Origin: Streptomyces davaonensis JCM 4913
GTDB lineage: Bacteria > Actinomycetota > Actinomycetes > Streptomycetales > Streptomycetaceae
DNA length: 64,000 nucleotides
Direction of reading: 5' to 3'
Assembly: GCF_000349325.1 (NCBI RefSeq)
Contig: NC_020504.1
Span: forward strand, 5,986,053-6,050,052
Shown here: positions 17,974 to 25,259 of the stretch, piece after piece
Numbering within the stretch: position 1 is the stretch's first letter
Layout: each line of letters starts with the position of its first letter
Translations under genes and position numbers: made by a program
Notes under the pieces: generated by a model
The model's input: only the letters and a program-made list of their open reading frames with translations
Told to the model about the DNA's origin: nothing
The model's database searches: none

Positions 17974-18015
17974 GACGCGGGGGGCGCGGGCAACCAGGCC
18001 GCCCGCCCCCGCGTC
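17974..18015 (+). terminator. GC-rich hairpin after rph
   Basis: GACGCGGGGG (17974-17983) pairs with CCCCCGCGTC (18006-18015); inside it GCGGGC and GCCCGC-like segments can extend the stem around a small bulge. Confidence 0.65.
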
Positions 18016-18092
18016 ACTACGAGTACGGGCGTACGCCCGCCAGGTACGGGGGCCTGCACCGAGGCAGGACCTGAGCACGGGAGGGACACAGC

Positions 18093-18494
18093 ATGGGCGC
18101 GAGCCGACGCCGTCGGAGCCGTATCACCATCGTCGCCGCAGTGGCGGCCGTAGGGCTGACCGTGGGGCTGACCACCGGCTGCGATGCCGTCAGCAAGGCG
18201 CTGGACTGCGTCCAGACCGCCGAGGCGGTCGCCGACAGCGTGACCGAACTCCAGCAGGCCGTGGAGTCCGCCGCGAACGACCCGACGCAGATCGACGAGT
18301 CCCTCGACACCATCGACGAGAACCTCGACAAGGTCGGCGACAAGACCGACAACGCCGACGTCGAGAAGGCCGTCGACGACCTCGCCGCGGCCGTCGACAA
18401 CGTCCGTACGGCCGTCAAGAACGGCGACGAGACCCCGGACCTGACCCCGGTCACGGACGCGGCCGGCGAACTGACGAAGGTCTGCACCCCCTGA
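18093..18494 (+). CDS. Small secreted lipoprotein
   Basis: A 133-residue protein with an RRRRSR n-region, a hydrophobic core (ITIVAAVAAVGLTVGL) and lipobox LTTGC at about residues 26-30, so Cys30 should be lipidated. The mature part is acidic and helical, with heptad-like spacing (VTELQQAVESAANDPTQIDE and VEKAVDDLAAAVDNVRTAV), probably a small coiled coil. No known family recognised. It lies 25 bp upstream of rdgB and may be cotranscribed with it. Confidence 0.75.
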   Translation: MGASRRRRSRITIVAAVAAVGLTVGLTTGCDAVSKALDCVQTAEAVADSVTELQQAVESAANDPTQIDESLDTIDENLDKVGDKTDNADVEKAVDDLAAAVDNVRTAVKNGDETPDLTPVTDAAGELTKVCTP

Positions 18495-18519
18495 TCCCGG
18501 GGCCCCCGATACTGGGGAC

Positions 18520-19122
18520 ATGACCCGCCTGATCCTCGCCACACGCAACGCCGGAAAGATCACCGAACTGAAGTCGATCCTCGCCGACGCAGGTCTGCCC
18601 CACGACCTCGTCGGCGCGGACGCGTTCCCGGACATCCCCGACGTCCCCGAAACGGGAGTGACGTTCGCCGAAAACGCCCTCCTGAAGGCCCACGCCCTGG
18701 CCAAGGCCACGGGCCTGCCCGCGGTGGCCGACGACTCGGGGCTCTGCGTAGACGTCCTGAACGGCGCCCCGGGCATCTTCTCGGCCCGCTGGGCGGGGCA
18801 GCATGGCGACGACAGGGCGAACCTGGAGCTGTTGCTGGCCCAACTGTCGGACATCACAGCGGAACACCGGGGAGCCCACTTCGCCTGCGCAGCGGCGCTC
18901 GCCCTGCCGGACGGCCGCGACCGAGTGGTCGAGGGCCAACTGAGAGGCGTACTCCGCCACACCCCCTCCGGCACCAACGGCTTCGGCTACGACCCCATCC
19001 TCCAGCCGGACGGCGAGACAAGGACGTGCGCCGAACTGAGCCCGGAGGAGAAGAACGCGATCAGCCATCGGGGGAAGGCGTTCCGGGCGTTGGTGCCCGT
19101 CGTGCGGGAGTTGCTCGGTTAG
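18520..19122 (+). CDS. rdgB: Non-canonical purine NTP pyrophosphatase (RdgB/HAM1)
   Basis: A 200-residue enzyme that hydrolyses ITP, dITP and XTP to monophosphates, keeping hypoxanthine out of nucleic acids. Motifs: LATRNAGKITELKSIL (substrate binding), FAENALLKA, ADDSGLCVDVLNGAPGIFSAR (catalytic Asp region), GFGYDPI and MSPEEKNAISHRGKA-like ending (LSPEEKNAISHRGKA). Length and motif order are typical. Confidence 0.95.
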   Translation: MTRLILATRNAGKITELKSILADAGLPHDLVGADAFPDIPDVPETGVTFAENALLKAHALAKATGLPAVADDSGLCVDVLNGAPGIFSARWAGQHGDDRANLELLLAQLSDITAEHRGAHFACAAALALPDGRDRVVEGQLRGVLRHTPSGTNGFGYDPILQPDGETRTCAELSPEEKNAISHRGKAFRALVPVVRELLG

Positions 19123-19126
19123 AGAC

Positions 19127-19213
19127 TGGTGCGGCCGGAGGGACTCGAACCCTCACGGGAGTTACCCCACTGGGACCTAAACCCAGCGTGACTGCCAATT
19201 CCACCACGGCCGC
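19127..19213 (-). tRNA. tRNA-Leu (anticodon UAG)
   Basis: On the minus strand the acceptor GCGGCCG (5' end at 19213) pairs with CGGCCGC, followed by discriminator A and an encoded CCA (19129-19127). The anticodon arm is CTGGG-TTTAGGT-CCCAG, giving TAG. The TPsiC arm GAGGGTTCGAGTCCCTC and a long variable arm are present, as expected for a class II leucine tRNA. It reads CUA, a rare leucine codon in this organism. Confidence 0.97.
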
Positions 19214-19219
19214 CGGAGA

Positions 19220-19247
19220 CTGCCCGGCCATGCTACTGGCCGGGCAG
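19220..19247 (-). terminator. Hairpin terminator of bcp
   Basis: CTGCCCGGCC (19220-19229) and GGCCGGGCAG (19238-19247), a perfect 10-bp stem with 8-nt loop, just past the bcp stop and before the tRNA on the same strand. Confidence 0.75.
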
Positions 19248-19252
19248 GGGAG

Positions 19253-19720
19253 TCAGATGCCCAGGTCCTTGATGATCTTGGCTACGTGGCCCGTGGCTCG
19301 GACGTTGTACAGGGCTCGTTCTACCTTGCCCTCCTCGTCCACCACGATCGTGGAGCGGATGACGCCCATGTACGTCTTGCCGTAGTTCTTCTTCTCGCCG
19401 TAGGCGCCGTAGGACTCGGTGACCGACTTTTCGGGGTCCGCCAGGAGCGTTACCTTCAGGGACTCCTTGTCGCGGAACTTCGCCAGCTTCTCCGGGGTGT
19501 CGGGGGAGATGCCGATGACGTCGTAGCCGGCGCCGGCCAGGAGTTCCAGGTTGTCGGTGAAGTCGCAGGCCTGCTTCGTGCAGCCGGGCGTCAAAGCCGC
19601 CGGGTAGAAGTAGACGATGACCTTGCGGCCCTTGTGGTCCGACAGGGAGACGCCCTTGCCGTCGGCGTCGGGGAGGGTGAAGGCGGGGGCTACGTCCCCG
19701 GGCTGGAGTCGCTCGCTCAT
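19253..19720 (-). CDS. bcp: Thioredoxin-dependent peroxiredoxin (BCP/PrxQ)
   Basis: A 155-residue peroxiredoxin that reduces hydroperoxides. AFTLPDADG, then VIVYFYPAALTPGCTKQACDF holds the peroxidatic Cys47 and the resolving Cys52, the spacing of PrxQ/BCP enzymes. The normally Thr-Lys-containing motif is kept (TPGCTKQ). It stands alone on the minus strand between tRNA-Leu and the divergent DUF3618 gene. Confidence 0.94.
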   Translation of the reverse strand: MSERLQPGDVAPAFTLPDADGKGVSLSDHKGRKVIVYFYPAALTPGCTKQACDFTDNLELLAGAGYDVIGISPDTPEKLAKFRDKESLKVTLLADPEKSVTESYGAYGEKKNYGKTYMGVIRSTIVVDEEGKVERALYNVRATGHVAKIIKDLGI

Positions 19721-19813
19721 CTCGCTAGCGTAACCGGGGGTCCTGACAGTGCGGCGGCGCGGAGAGCTGACAGACTGTCCGGAACAGTATCAGCGGACTT
19801 CGGAGGCCGTACG

Positions 19814-20143
19814 GTGGCGGAAACGTCGGACACCAGAACCCCGGCGCAGATCGAGGCGGACATCAGGCGCCGCCGCGAAGCGCTGGCCGAGACGCTCGAC
19901 GAGATCGGGGTTCGGGTCCACCCGAAGACCATCGTCGGGGATGCCAAGGCCAAGGTTGTCTCCAACATTGATCACACCCTCGGGCGTGCCTACGTTCAGG
20001 CCAACCGGGTCGTCAGCGACGTCAAGGCCAAGTTCGTCGACGACGAGGGCGCTCCCCGGCTGGAGCGGGTCGTCCCCGCCGCGCTGCTCGTCGTGGGCGT
20101 CGTGGGGCTGCTCGCCGTCGGCACCCGGCGCCGCAGGCGCTGA
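19814..20143 (+). CDS. DUF3618 membrane protein
   Basis: A 109-residue protein started at GTG 19814 (VAETSDTRTP). RTPAQIEADIRRRREALAETLDEI is the DUF3618 signature; a central amphipathic part (DAKAKVVSNIDHTLGRAYVQ) follows. The C-terminus is one membrane helix (VVPAALLVVGVVGLLAVG) with a basic end (TRRRRR). Proteins of this family often lie near phage-shock or stress genes, but no function is established. It is divergent from bcp and 43 bp upstream of the GroES-like gene. Confidence 0.85.
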   Translation: MAETSDTRTPAQIEADIRRRREALAETLDEIGVRVHPKTIVGDAKAKVVSNIDHTLGRAYVQANRVVSDVKAKFVDDEGAPRLERVVPAALLVVGVVGLLAVGTRRRRR

Positions 20144-20174
20144 CCCGGCGGCGTACGGACGCGGCAAAGGCAGG

Positions 20175-20180
20175 TAGGTT
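20175..20180 (+). promoter_or_regulatory. Candidate -10 box of a leaderless GroES-like gene
   Basis: TAGGTT ends 6 nt before GTG 20187, with no Shine-Dalgarno between, matching the leaderless pattern seen before rph. Confidence 0.45.
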
Positions 20181-20186
20181 CGAGGC

Positions 20187-20540
20187 GTGAGCGCCAACAG
20201 AAACGACACCACCCACCACGACAAGCTGCCCATCCGGATGCTGCACGACCGGGTTCTGGTGCGGCAGGACACCAGCGAGGGCGAGCGGCGTTCCGGTGGC
20301 GGGATCCTGATTCCGGCCACCGCGGCGGTCGGCCGTCGGCTGGCCTGGGCCGAGGTCGTCGCGGTGGGGCAGAACGTACGGACGGTGGAGCCCGGTGACC
20401 GGGTGCTGTACGACCCGGAGGACCGGGCCGAGGTCGAGGTGCGGGGCATCGCCTATGTGCTGATGCGGGAGCGCGATCTGCATGCCGTGGCCGCCGATCG
20501 GTTCGAGGGTTCCGAGGACTCGACCGGTCTGTACCTGTAG
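20187..20540 (+). CDS. GroES-like co-chaperonin family protein
   Basis: A 117-residue protein with a Cpn10 fold: PIRMLHDRVLVRQD, then a mobile-loop-like segment GERRSGGGILIPATAA, AWAEVVAVGQNVRTVEPGDRVLYDPED and AYVLMRERDL. It has a His/Asp-rich N-terminal extension and a C-terminal tail (EGSEDSTGLYL) not found in canonical GroES, and there is no groEL next to it. It is therefore probably a divergent paralogue, not the main co-chaperonin. The GTG start at 20187 is supported by the promoter-like box upstream. Confidence 0.85.
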   Translation: MSANRNDTTHHDKLPIRMLHDRVLVRQDTSEGERRSGGGILIPATAAVGRRLAWAEVVAVGQNVRTVEPGDRVLYDPEDRAEVEVRGIAYVLMRERDLHAVAADRFEGSEDSTGLYL

Positions 20541-20551
20541 ATCAGTGGCTC

Positions 20552-20585
20552 GAAGGGGCCGGTGACCATCGTCACCGGCCCCTTC
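20552..20585 (+). terminator. Strong hairpin terminator after the GroES-like gene
   Basis: Perfect 15-bp arms GAAGGGGCCGGTGAC (20552-20566) and GTCACCGGCCCCTTC (20571-20585), CATC loop. Confidence 0.88.
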
Positions 20586-20615
20586 TGTCATTCCTTTGCT
20601 AGCTTTGAAGGCAAC

Positions 20616-20657
20616 CCCGACGAGACGCGCCGTACCGGGACAACGCAAAGACGACGC
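20616..20657 (+). promoter_or_regulatory. Guanidine-III (ykkC-III) riboswitch candidate
   Basis: The segment reads CCCGACGAG, then GCGCCGTACCGGG (20627-20639), then CAAAGACGACGC (20646-20657). These are the conserved blocks of the guanidine-III class (CGACGAG, GCGCCGUAC, CAAGACGGCGC), in order and with matching spacing. P1 forms from CCCG (20616-20619) and CGGG (20636-20639). The pseudoknot GCGCCGU with ACGACGC has one C-A mismatch at its centre. It lies 53 bp upstream of an SMR exporter, the usual cargo, and just after a terminator. Confidence 0.82.
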
Positions 20658-20710
20658 ACCGACGTCCGTTCGTTCGTCCGTTCGCGTTTCTGTCTCTCGG
20701 AGGTTTCCCC

Positions 20711-21031
20711 ATGGCCTGGGTCCTGCTCGTCGTCGCCGGTCTGCTCGAGGTCGGGTGGTCGGTCGGGATGAAGTACACCGACGGGTTCACCCGTCTCGTG
20801 CCCAGCCTCTTCACCGGTGCCGGAATCGTCGCCAGCATGCTGCTGCTGTCGTACGCCGCCCGTTCGCTGCCCATCGGCACCGCCTACGGGGTGTGGGTCG
20901 GTATCGGGGCGGCCGGTGCGGCGGTGGTCGGGATGGTGGTGCTGGGTGAGCCGGCCACCGCCGCGCGGATCTTCTTCGTCTGTCTGCTGCTGGTCGCCGT
21001 GGTGGGTCTCAAGGCGACCAGCGGTCACTGA
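20711..21031 (+). CDS. gdx: SMR-family guanidinium exporter (Gdx/SugE-type)
   Basis: A 106-residue four-helix membrane protein, the usual SMR length. The N-terminal helix carries the essential Glu13 in LLEVGWSVGMKY; the motif GIGAAGAAVVGMVVLGEP in helix 4 region and YGVWVG fit the SugE/Gdx branch rather than EmrE. Family members guided by guanidine riboswitches export guanidinium in exchange for protons. A ribosome binding site (GGAGG, 20699-20703) precedes ATG 20711. The upstream riboswitch candidate supports guanidinium as substrate. Its stop is 8 bp from that of the convergent PBP gene. Confidence 0.9.
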   Translation: MAWVLLVVAGLLEVGWSVGMKYTDGFTRLVPSLFTGAGIVASMLLLSYAARSLPIGTAYGVWVGIGAAGAAVVGMVVLGEPATAARIFFVCLLLVAVVGLKATSGH

Positions 21032-21039
21032 TCAGGGGC

Positions 21040-23424
21040 TCATTCGCGGCGGCTCGTGTACAGCGGGCCCGCCGCCGTCCCCGCCCCCGTATCGCCCCCG
21101 GTCGTCCCGCCCCCGGTGGTCGTGTCACCCGTCGTGCCGCCGTCCGCCGTGCCCCCGCCCGTCGTGGTGTCGCCGCCGGTCGTCTCGCCGGTCGTCGTGC
21201 CGCCGTCGGTGGTGGTGCCGCCGTCCGTCGTGCCGCCGTCGGTGCCGCCGGTCGTGGTGCCGCCGGTGGTGGTGTCACCGCCGGTCTGGCCCTCGGTCTG
21301 TCCCTCGGTGGCGCCCGGGGTCTGGCCCCCGGTGTCCGCGCCGCCGGTCGTCGTACCGCTCTCCTCCTCGTCCTCCTCGCCCGTGCCCGGGTCGGTGGGC
21401 GGCTCGACGGGCAGGGTGTCGACGATGTCGGCGCCCTCCTGGAGCTCCAGGTCGAAGTCGGTGACCGGCTTGCCCTTGAGGGCGTCCTCGGTGAACTGGG
21501 CCCAGATCTCCGCGGGCGCCCCGCCGCCGTTGATGCGGGGCAGGCCCATCACGTCGTACAGCGACTTGTGCTCGGCGGTTTCCGGGTCCTGGCCCATCAC
21601 GGCGACGACGGTGGCGAGTTCGGGGGTGTAGCCGGCGAACCAGGCCGCCATGTCCTCCTCCGCGGTGCCGGTCTTGCCGGCGGCGGGGCGGCCCGCGGCC
21701 TGGGCGGCGGTGGCGGTGCCGGACTCCACGACGCTCTGGAGCACCGAGGTGGTGGTGTCGGCGGCGGCCCGGCTGATGACCTGGGAGGTCTTGCGCTCGG
21801 GCAGGTCGATGACGTCGGCGCCGTCCTTGGTGATCCGCTCGATCATCGTGTACGTGCCGTGCTTGCCGTGGTTGGCGAGCGTCGCGTACGCCTCGGCCAT
21901 GTCCAGCACGCTGGCGGTGGCGGTGCCCAGCGCGATCGACGGGTACGGCTCCAGGTCCGGGGTGTTCGTGGGCAGTCCGAGGTCGATCGCGGTCTGCTCG
22001 ACCTTCTCGGGGCCGACGTCCACGGCCATCTGCGCGTACACCGAGTTCACCGACTTGTCGGTGGCCTCGCGGACGGTGATGTCGCCGTAGGAGTACTGGT
22101 CCTCGTTCTCGGGGGCGTAGGTCTCGCCGGTCCAGCCCTGGACGGGGCGCACGTTGGTGCCGTCGTAGATCGTGTTGGGGGTGATCAGGCGGCCGTCCTG
22201 GGTGTTGGAGGTGTTCTCGACGGCGGAGGTGAACACGAACGGCTTGAAGGTGGAGCCGACCTGGAAGTCCCGGCGGGTGGCGTTCGGGGTGTACTGCTTG
22301 ACGTAGTCGATGCCGTTGTACATCGCCACGACCTTGCCGGTTCTGGGGTCGACGGAGGCGCCGCCCGCGCGGACGTAGGAGTCGACCTTGCGGGCCTTGG
22401 GGTCGAGCTTGTCGATGAGCTTGTCGTTGACGGCCTTGACGAAGGCGTCCTGCCGGGTCCTGCTGAGGGTGGTGGTGATGCGGTAGCCGCCCGCCTCCAG
22501 CTCCTTCTCATCGACGATCTTGTTCGTGATGAGGTAGTCCTTGACGATCCGCACGATGTAGCCGCGCTGCCCGGACAGGTTGGTGGAGACCGTCGCCTCC
22601 TTCGGCATCGGGAACTTCAGTCCCGTCCGCTTCGCCTGGCTCAGCCAGCCTTCCTTGACCATGCCGTCCAGGACGTAGTCCCAACGGGCCTCGGCGGCCG
22701 CCTTGTTCTCGGGGTGGGCGACGACGTCGTACTCGCTGGGCGCGTTGAGCAGCGCGGCGAGGTAGGCGCCCTGGGCGGCGCTGAGCTCGGCGGCGTCGAC
22801 GCCGTAGTAGGCCTGGGCTGCGGCCTGGATGCCGTAGGCGTTGCGGCCGAAGTAGCTGGTGTTGAGGTAGCCCTCCAGGATGTCGTTCTTGGACTCCTCG
22901 CGGTCCAGCTTGATGGAGATGAAGAACTCCTTCACCTTGCGCGTGACGGTCTGTTCCTGCGCCAGGTAGTAGTTCTTGACGTACTGCTGGGTGATCGTGG
23001 AGCCGGACTGCTTGCCCTTGCCGGTGGCGGTGTTCCAGGCGGCGCGCAGCATCGCCTTGGGGTCGATCGCGGACTCGCTGTAGAAGTCCCGGTCCTCGGC
23101 GGCCAGTACGGCGTGCTGGGCCTCCTTGGAGATCTGCGAGAGGGTGACGTTCTCCCGGTTGACCTCGCCGTCCCGGGCGAGCTGGGTGCCGTCGGAGTAC
23201 AGGAAGACATTGGCCTGTTTGGTGGCGAGCGCGTTGGCCGGCGGGATCTTGACGAGGGAGTAGCCGAGGAAGAACAGGCCGACCAGGAGCATCACACCGA
23301 TGACGAAGGTGCCGAGCACCATGCGCCAGGTGGGGATCAGCCGACGCCAGCCGGTGCGCCTGGGCCGCTTGGGCTTCTCCGTCGACTGCTCTGGCTGCGG
23401 CTGTGGCTGCGGCTCGTCGCTCAT
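21040..23424 (-). CDS. Class A penicillin-binding protein (transglycosylase-transpeptidase)
   Basis: A 794-residue bifunctional peptidoglycan synthase. ATG 23424 (MSDEPQPQ) is chosen; the frame opens 29 codons earlier without signals. After a Pro/Gln-rich cytoplasmic tail, one membrane helix spans residues 35-56. The GT51 domain has Glu110 in AAEDRDFY and the GSTITQQYVKN motif. The transpeptidase has Ser391 in GSTFKP, SVN, and Lys584 in KTGT. The last 120 residues are a Thr/Gly/Asp-rich low-complexity tail, probably in the wall. It polymerises and crosslinks peptidoglycan outside the membrane. Confidence 0.95.
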   Translation of the reverse strand: MSDEPQPQPQPEQSTEKPKRPRRTGWRRLIPTWRMVLGTFVIGVMLLVGLFFLGYSLVKIPPANALATKQANVFLYSDGTQLARDGEVNRENVTLSQISKEAQHAVLAAEDRDFYSESAIDPKAMLRAAWNTATGKGKQSGSTITQQYVKNYYLAQEQTVTRKVKEFFISIKLDREESKNDILEGYLNTSYFGRNAYGIQAAAQAYYGVDAAELSAAQGAYLAALLNAPSEYDVVAHPENKAAAEARWDYVLDGMVKEGWLSQAKRTGLKFPMPKEATVSTNLSGQRGYIVRIVKDYLITNKIVDEKELEAGGYRITTTLSRTRQDAFVKAVNDKLIDKLDPKARKVDSYVRAGGASVDPRTGKVVAMYNGIDYVKQYTPNATRRDFQVGSTFKPFVFTSAVENTSNTQDGRLITPNTIYDGTNVRPVQGWTGETYAPENEDQYSYGDITVREATDKSVNSVYAQMAVDVGPEKVEQTAIDLGLPTNTPDLEPYPSIALGTATASVLDMAEAYATLANHGKHGTYTMIERITKDGADVIDLPERKTSQVISRAAADTTTSVLQSVVESGTATAAQAAGRPAAGKTGTAEEDMAAWFAGYTPELATVVAVMGQDPETAEHKSLYDVMGLPRINGGGAPAEIWAQFTEDALKGKPVTDFDLELQEGADIVDTLPVEPPTDPGTGEEDEEESGTTTGGADTGGQTPGATEGQTEGQTGGDTTTGGTTTGGTDGGTTDGGTTTDGGTTTGETTGGDTTTGGGTADGGTTGDTTTGGGTTGGDTGAGTAAGPLYTSRRE
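21080..21345 (-). repeat. Degenerate tandem repeat encoding the Thr/Gly-rich PBP tail
   Basis: Short irregular units such as GTGCCGCCGTC and GTGGTGTCGCCG repeat, coding for GGTTTGGT and DGGTT runs at the C-terminus of the PBP. Prone to length variation between strains by slippage. Confidence 0.75.
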
Positions 23425-23622
23425 CTGGTGCCGTGACTCCTGTTTCGCGTCGTACGTTCCCGTACGACCTTGTACGCGTTCTGCGCCCCCAGTTGAAGAC
23501 TCTCGCACCATGCGTTCCGTTCCCGAATCGCGGCACGCTTCGGCAACGGAAAACGCGTGGCGGGCGTCACCGGCTGCGCGCTAGGCTCCTGCGCTTCGGT
23601 GTCCGGCGGGGCGAGGAGGGCT

Positions 23623-24429
23623 GTGGCGGTGGGTTCCGGACGGTTGTACGGGGCCGTCGCGGCGGGGGGATTCAGGCGGTACGCGACTTATCGGGCCGCC
23701 ACCGCCGCCGGGGTGTTCACCAACACCGTCTTCGGGATCATCCTGGTGTACACCTACCTGGCGCTGTGGGACGAGAGACCGCACCTCGGGGGGTACGACC
23801 AGACCCAGGCCGTCACCTACGCGTGGCTGGGCCAGGCCCTGTACTCGACGCTCGCGATCCAGGGCGGCGGCGCCGAGAAGGACCTGATGACCCGGATCCG
23901 CACCGGGGAGATCGCGGTCGATCTGTACCGTCCTGCCGACCTCCAACTGTGGTGGCTGGCAAGCGACTTGGGCCGCTCCGCGTTCCAGCTGCTGGGCCGC
24001 GGAGTGATCCCTTTCACCTTCGGCGCGCTGTTCTTCACCATGGCGCTGCCCCGGTCCGCGGCCACCTGGGCGGCCTTCCTGGTCGCGGTGGTGCTGGCGA
24101 TGCTGGTGAGCTTCGGGATCCGCTACCTCGCCGCGCTGGCGATGTTCTGGCTGATGGACGACCGGGGCGTCAACCAGACCCTGATGATCGCGGGCGTCTT
24201 CTGCTCCGGCATGGTCCTGCCGCTGAACGCCTTCCCGGAACCGTGGGGCGACCTGGTGCGGGCGCTGCCGTGGGCGGCGCAGCTCCAGATCCCGGCGGAC
24301 GTGCTGATGGGAGAGACGTCGCTGTGGAGCGCGTACGCCTTCCAGGCGGCCTGGGCGGTGGCGCTGCTGGCGGCGGGACGGCTGCTCCAGTCGGCGGCGA
24401 CGCGGCGGGTGGTGGTGCAGGGTGGCTGA
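23623..24429 (+). CDS. ABC-2 type transporter permease
   Basis: A 268-residue membrane protein started at GTG 23623 behind GAGGAGGG. About six hydrophobic segments; FRRYATYRAATAAGVFTNTVFGIILVY at the start and MTRIRTGEIAVDLYRPADL in the second cytoplasmic part are typical of the uncharacterised permease pair that works with a COG4586-like ATPase. It overlaps the next permease gene by 8 bp, and the ATPase follows. Such trios are thought to be exporters. Substrate unknown. Confidence 0.88.
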   Translation: MAVGSGRLYGAVAAGGFRRYATYRAATAAGVFTNTVFGIILVYTYLALWDERPHLGGYDQTQAVTYAWLGQALYSTLAIQGGGAEKDLMTRIRTGEIAVDLYRPADLQLWWLASDLGRSAFQLLGRGVIPFTFGALFFTMALPRSAATWAAFLVAVVLAMLVSFGIRYLAALAMFWLMDDRGVNQTLMIAGVFCSGMVLPLNAFPEPWGDLVRALPWAAQLQIPADVLMGETSLWSAYAFQAAWAVALLAAGRLLQSAATRRVVVQGG

Positions 24430-25252
24430 GACTTCCGTGCCGTCCCGGCTCGGGGAGGGCCTTCGGGCGTACCGGATGATCGCCGGGATGTGGATCCGCT
24501 CCACGACGGCCTACCGCACCTCCTTCGCCCTCACCGTGGTCGGCAACCTGCTGATCACCGGGCTGGACTTCGCGGCGATCCTGCTGATGTTCTCGCAGGT
24601 CGACTCGCTCGGCGGCTGGACGCTGCCCGAGGTCGCCCTGCTGTACGGCCTGGCCGCGACCGCGTTCGGCCTCGCCGATCTGCTGCTCGGCTCGATGGAC
24701 GTCCTCGGCGGCCGGATCCGCGACGGTTCCTTCGACGTCCTGCTGGTGCGCCCCGCGCCGGTGCTCGCCCAGGTCGGCGCCGACCACTTCGCGCTGCGCC
24801 GCCTCGGCCGGATCACCCAGGGCGTACTGGTGCTGGGGTACGCGCTGGCGGCCGTGGACGTCGAGTGGACGGCGGCGAAGGTGCTGCTGGTGCCGGTGAT
24901 GGTGATCTGCGGCGGGGTGATCTTCAGCTCGGTGTTCGTGGCGGGCGCGGCCTTCCAGTTCGTGGCGCAGGACGCGGCCGAGGTGCAGAACGCGTTCACG
25001 TACGGCGGCAACACGCTGCTCCAGTACCCGCCGACGGTGTTCGGGACGGATCTGGTGCGCGGGGTGACGTATCTGCTGCCGCTGGCCTTCGTCAACTGGG
25101 TGCCGGCCGCTTATGTGTTGGGGCGGCCGTATCCGCTGGGCCTGCCGGAGTGGGCGGCCTTCGCGCCGCCGGTGGTGGCGGCGGGGTTCGTGCTGGTGGC
25201 GGGGCTCGCGTGGCGGGCGGGGTTGCGGGCGTATCGAAGCACGGGGAGTTGA
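24422..25252 (+). CDS. ABC-2 type transporter permease (second subunit)
   Basis: A 276-residue permease with six hydrophobic segments; GTG start at 24422 overlaps the end of the first permease. RDGSFDVLLVRPAPVLAQV parallels TGEIAVDLYRPADLQLW of its partner, showing that the two are related and probably form a heterodimer. The segment VAGAAFQFVAQDAAEVQNAFTYGGN precedes the last helices. ATPase start is 7 bp downstream, so the three genes are tightly coupled. Confidence 0.88.
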   Translation: MAETSVPSRLGEGLRAYRMIAGMWIRSTTAYRTSFALTVVGNLLITGLDFAAILLMFSQVDSLGGWTLPEVALLYGLAATAFGLADLLLGSMDVLGGRIRDGSFDVLLVRPAPVLAQVGADHFALRRLGRITQGVLVLGYALAAVDVEWTAAKVLLVPVMVICGGVIFSSVFVAGAAFQFVAQDAAEVQNAFTYGGNTLLQYPPTVFGTDLVRGVTYLLPLAFVNWVPAAYVLGRPYPLGLPEWAAFAPPVVAAGFVLVAGLAWRAGLRAYRSTGS

Positions 25253-25259
25253 TGATTGC

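Noticed and set aside
20187..20540. GroES-like gene considered the main groES
   Set aside because: No groEL follows and it has unusual N- and C-terminal extensions.
21080..21345. Repetitive DNA considered as a CRISPR array
   Set aside because: Units are short, irregular and in frame with the PBP coding sequence; no spacers, no cas genes.
21568..23436. 622-codon plus-strand frame over the PBP
   Set aside because: Low-complexity Gly/Val/Leu mirror of the PBP gene.
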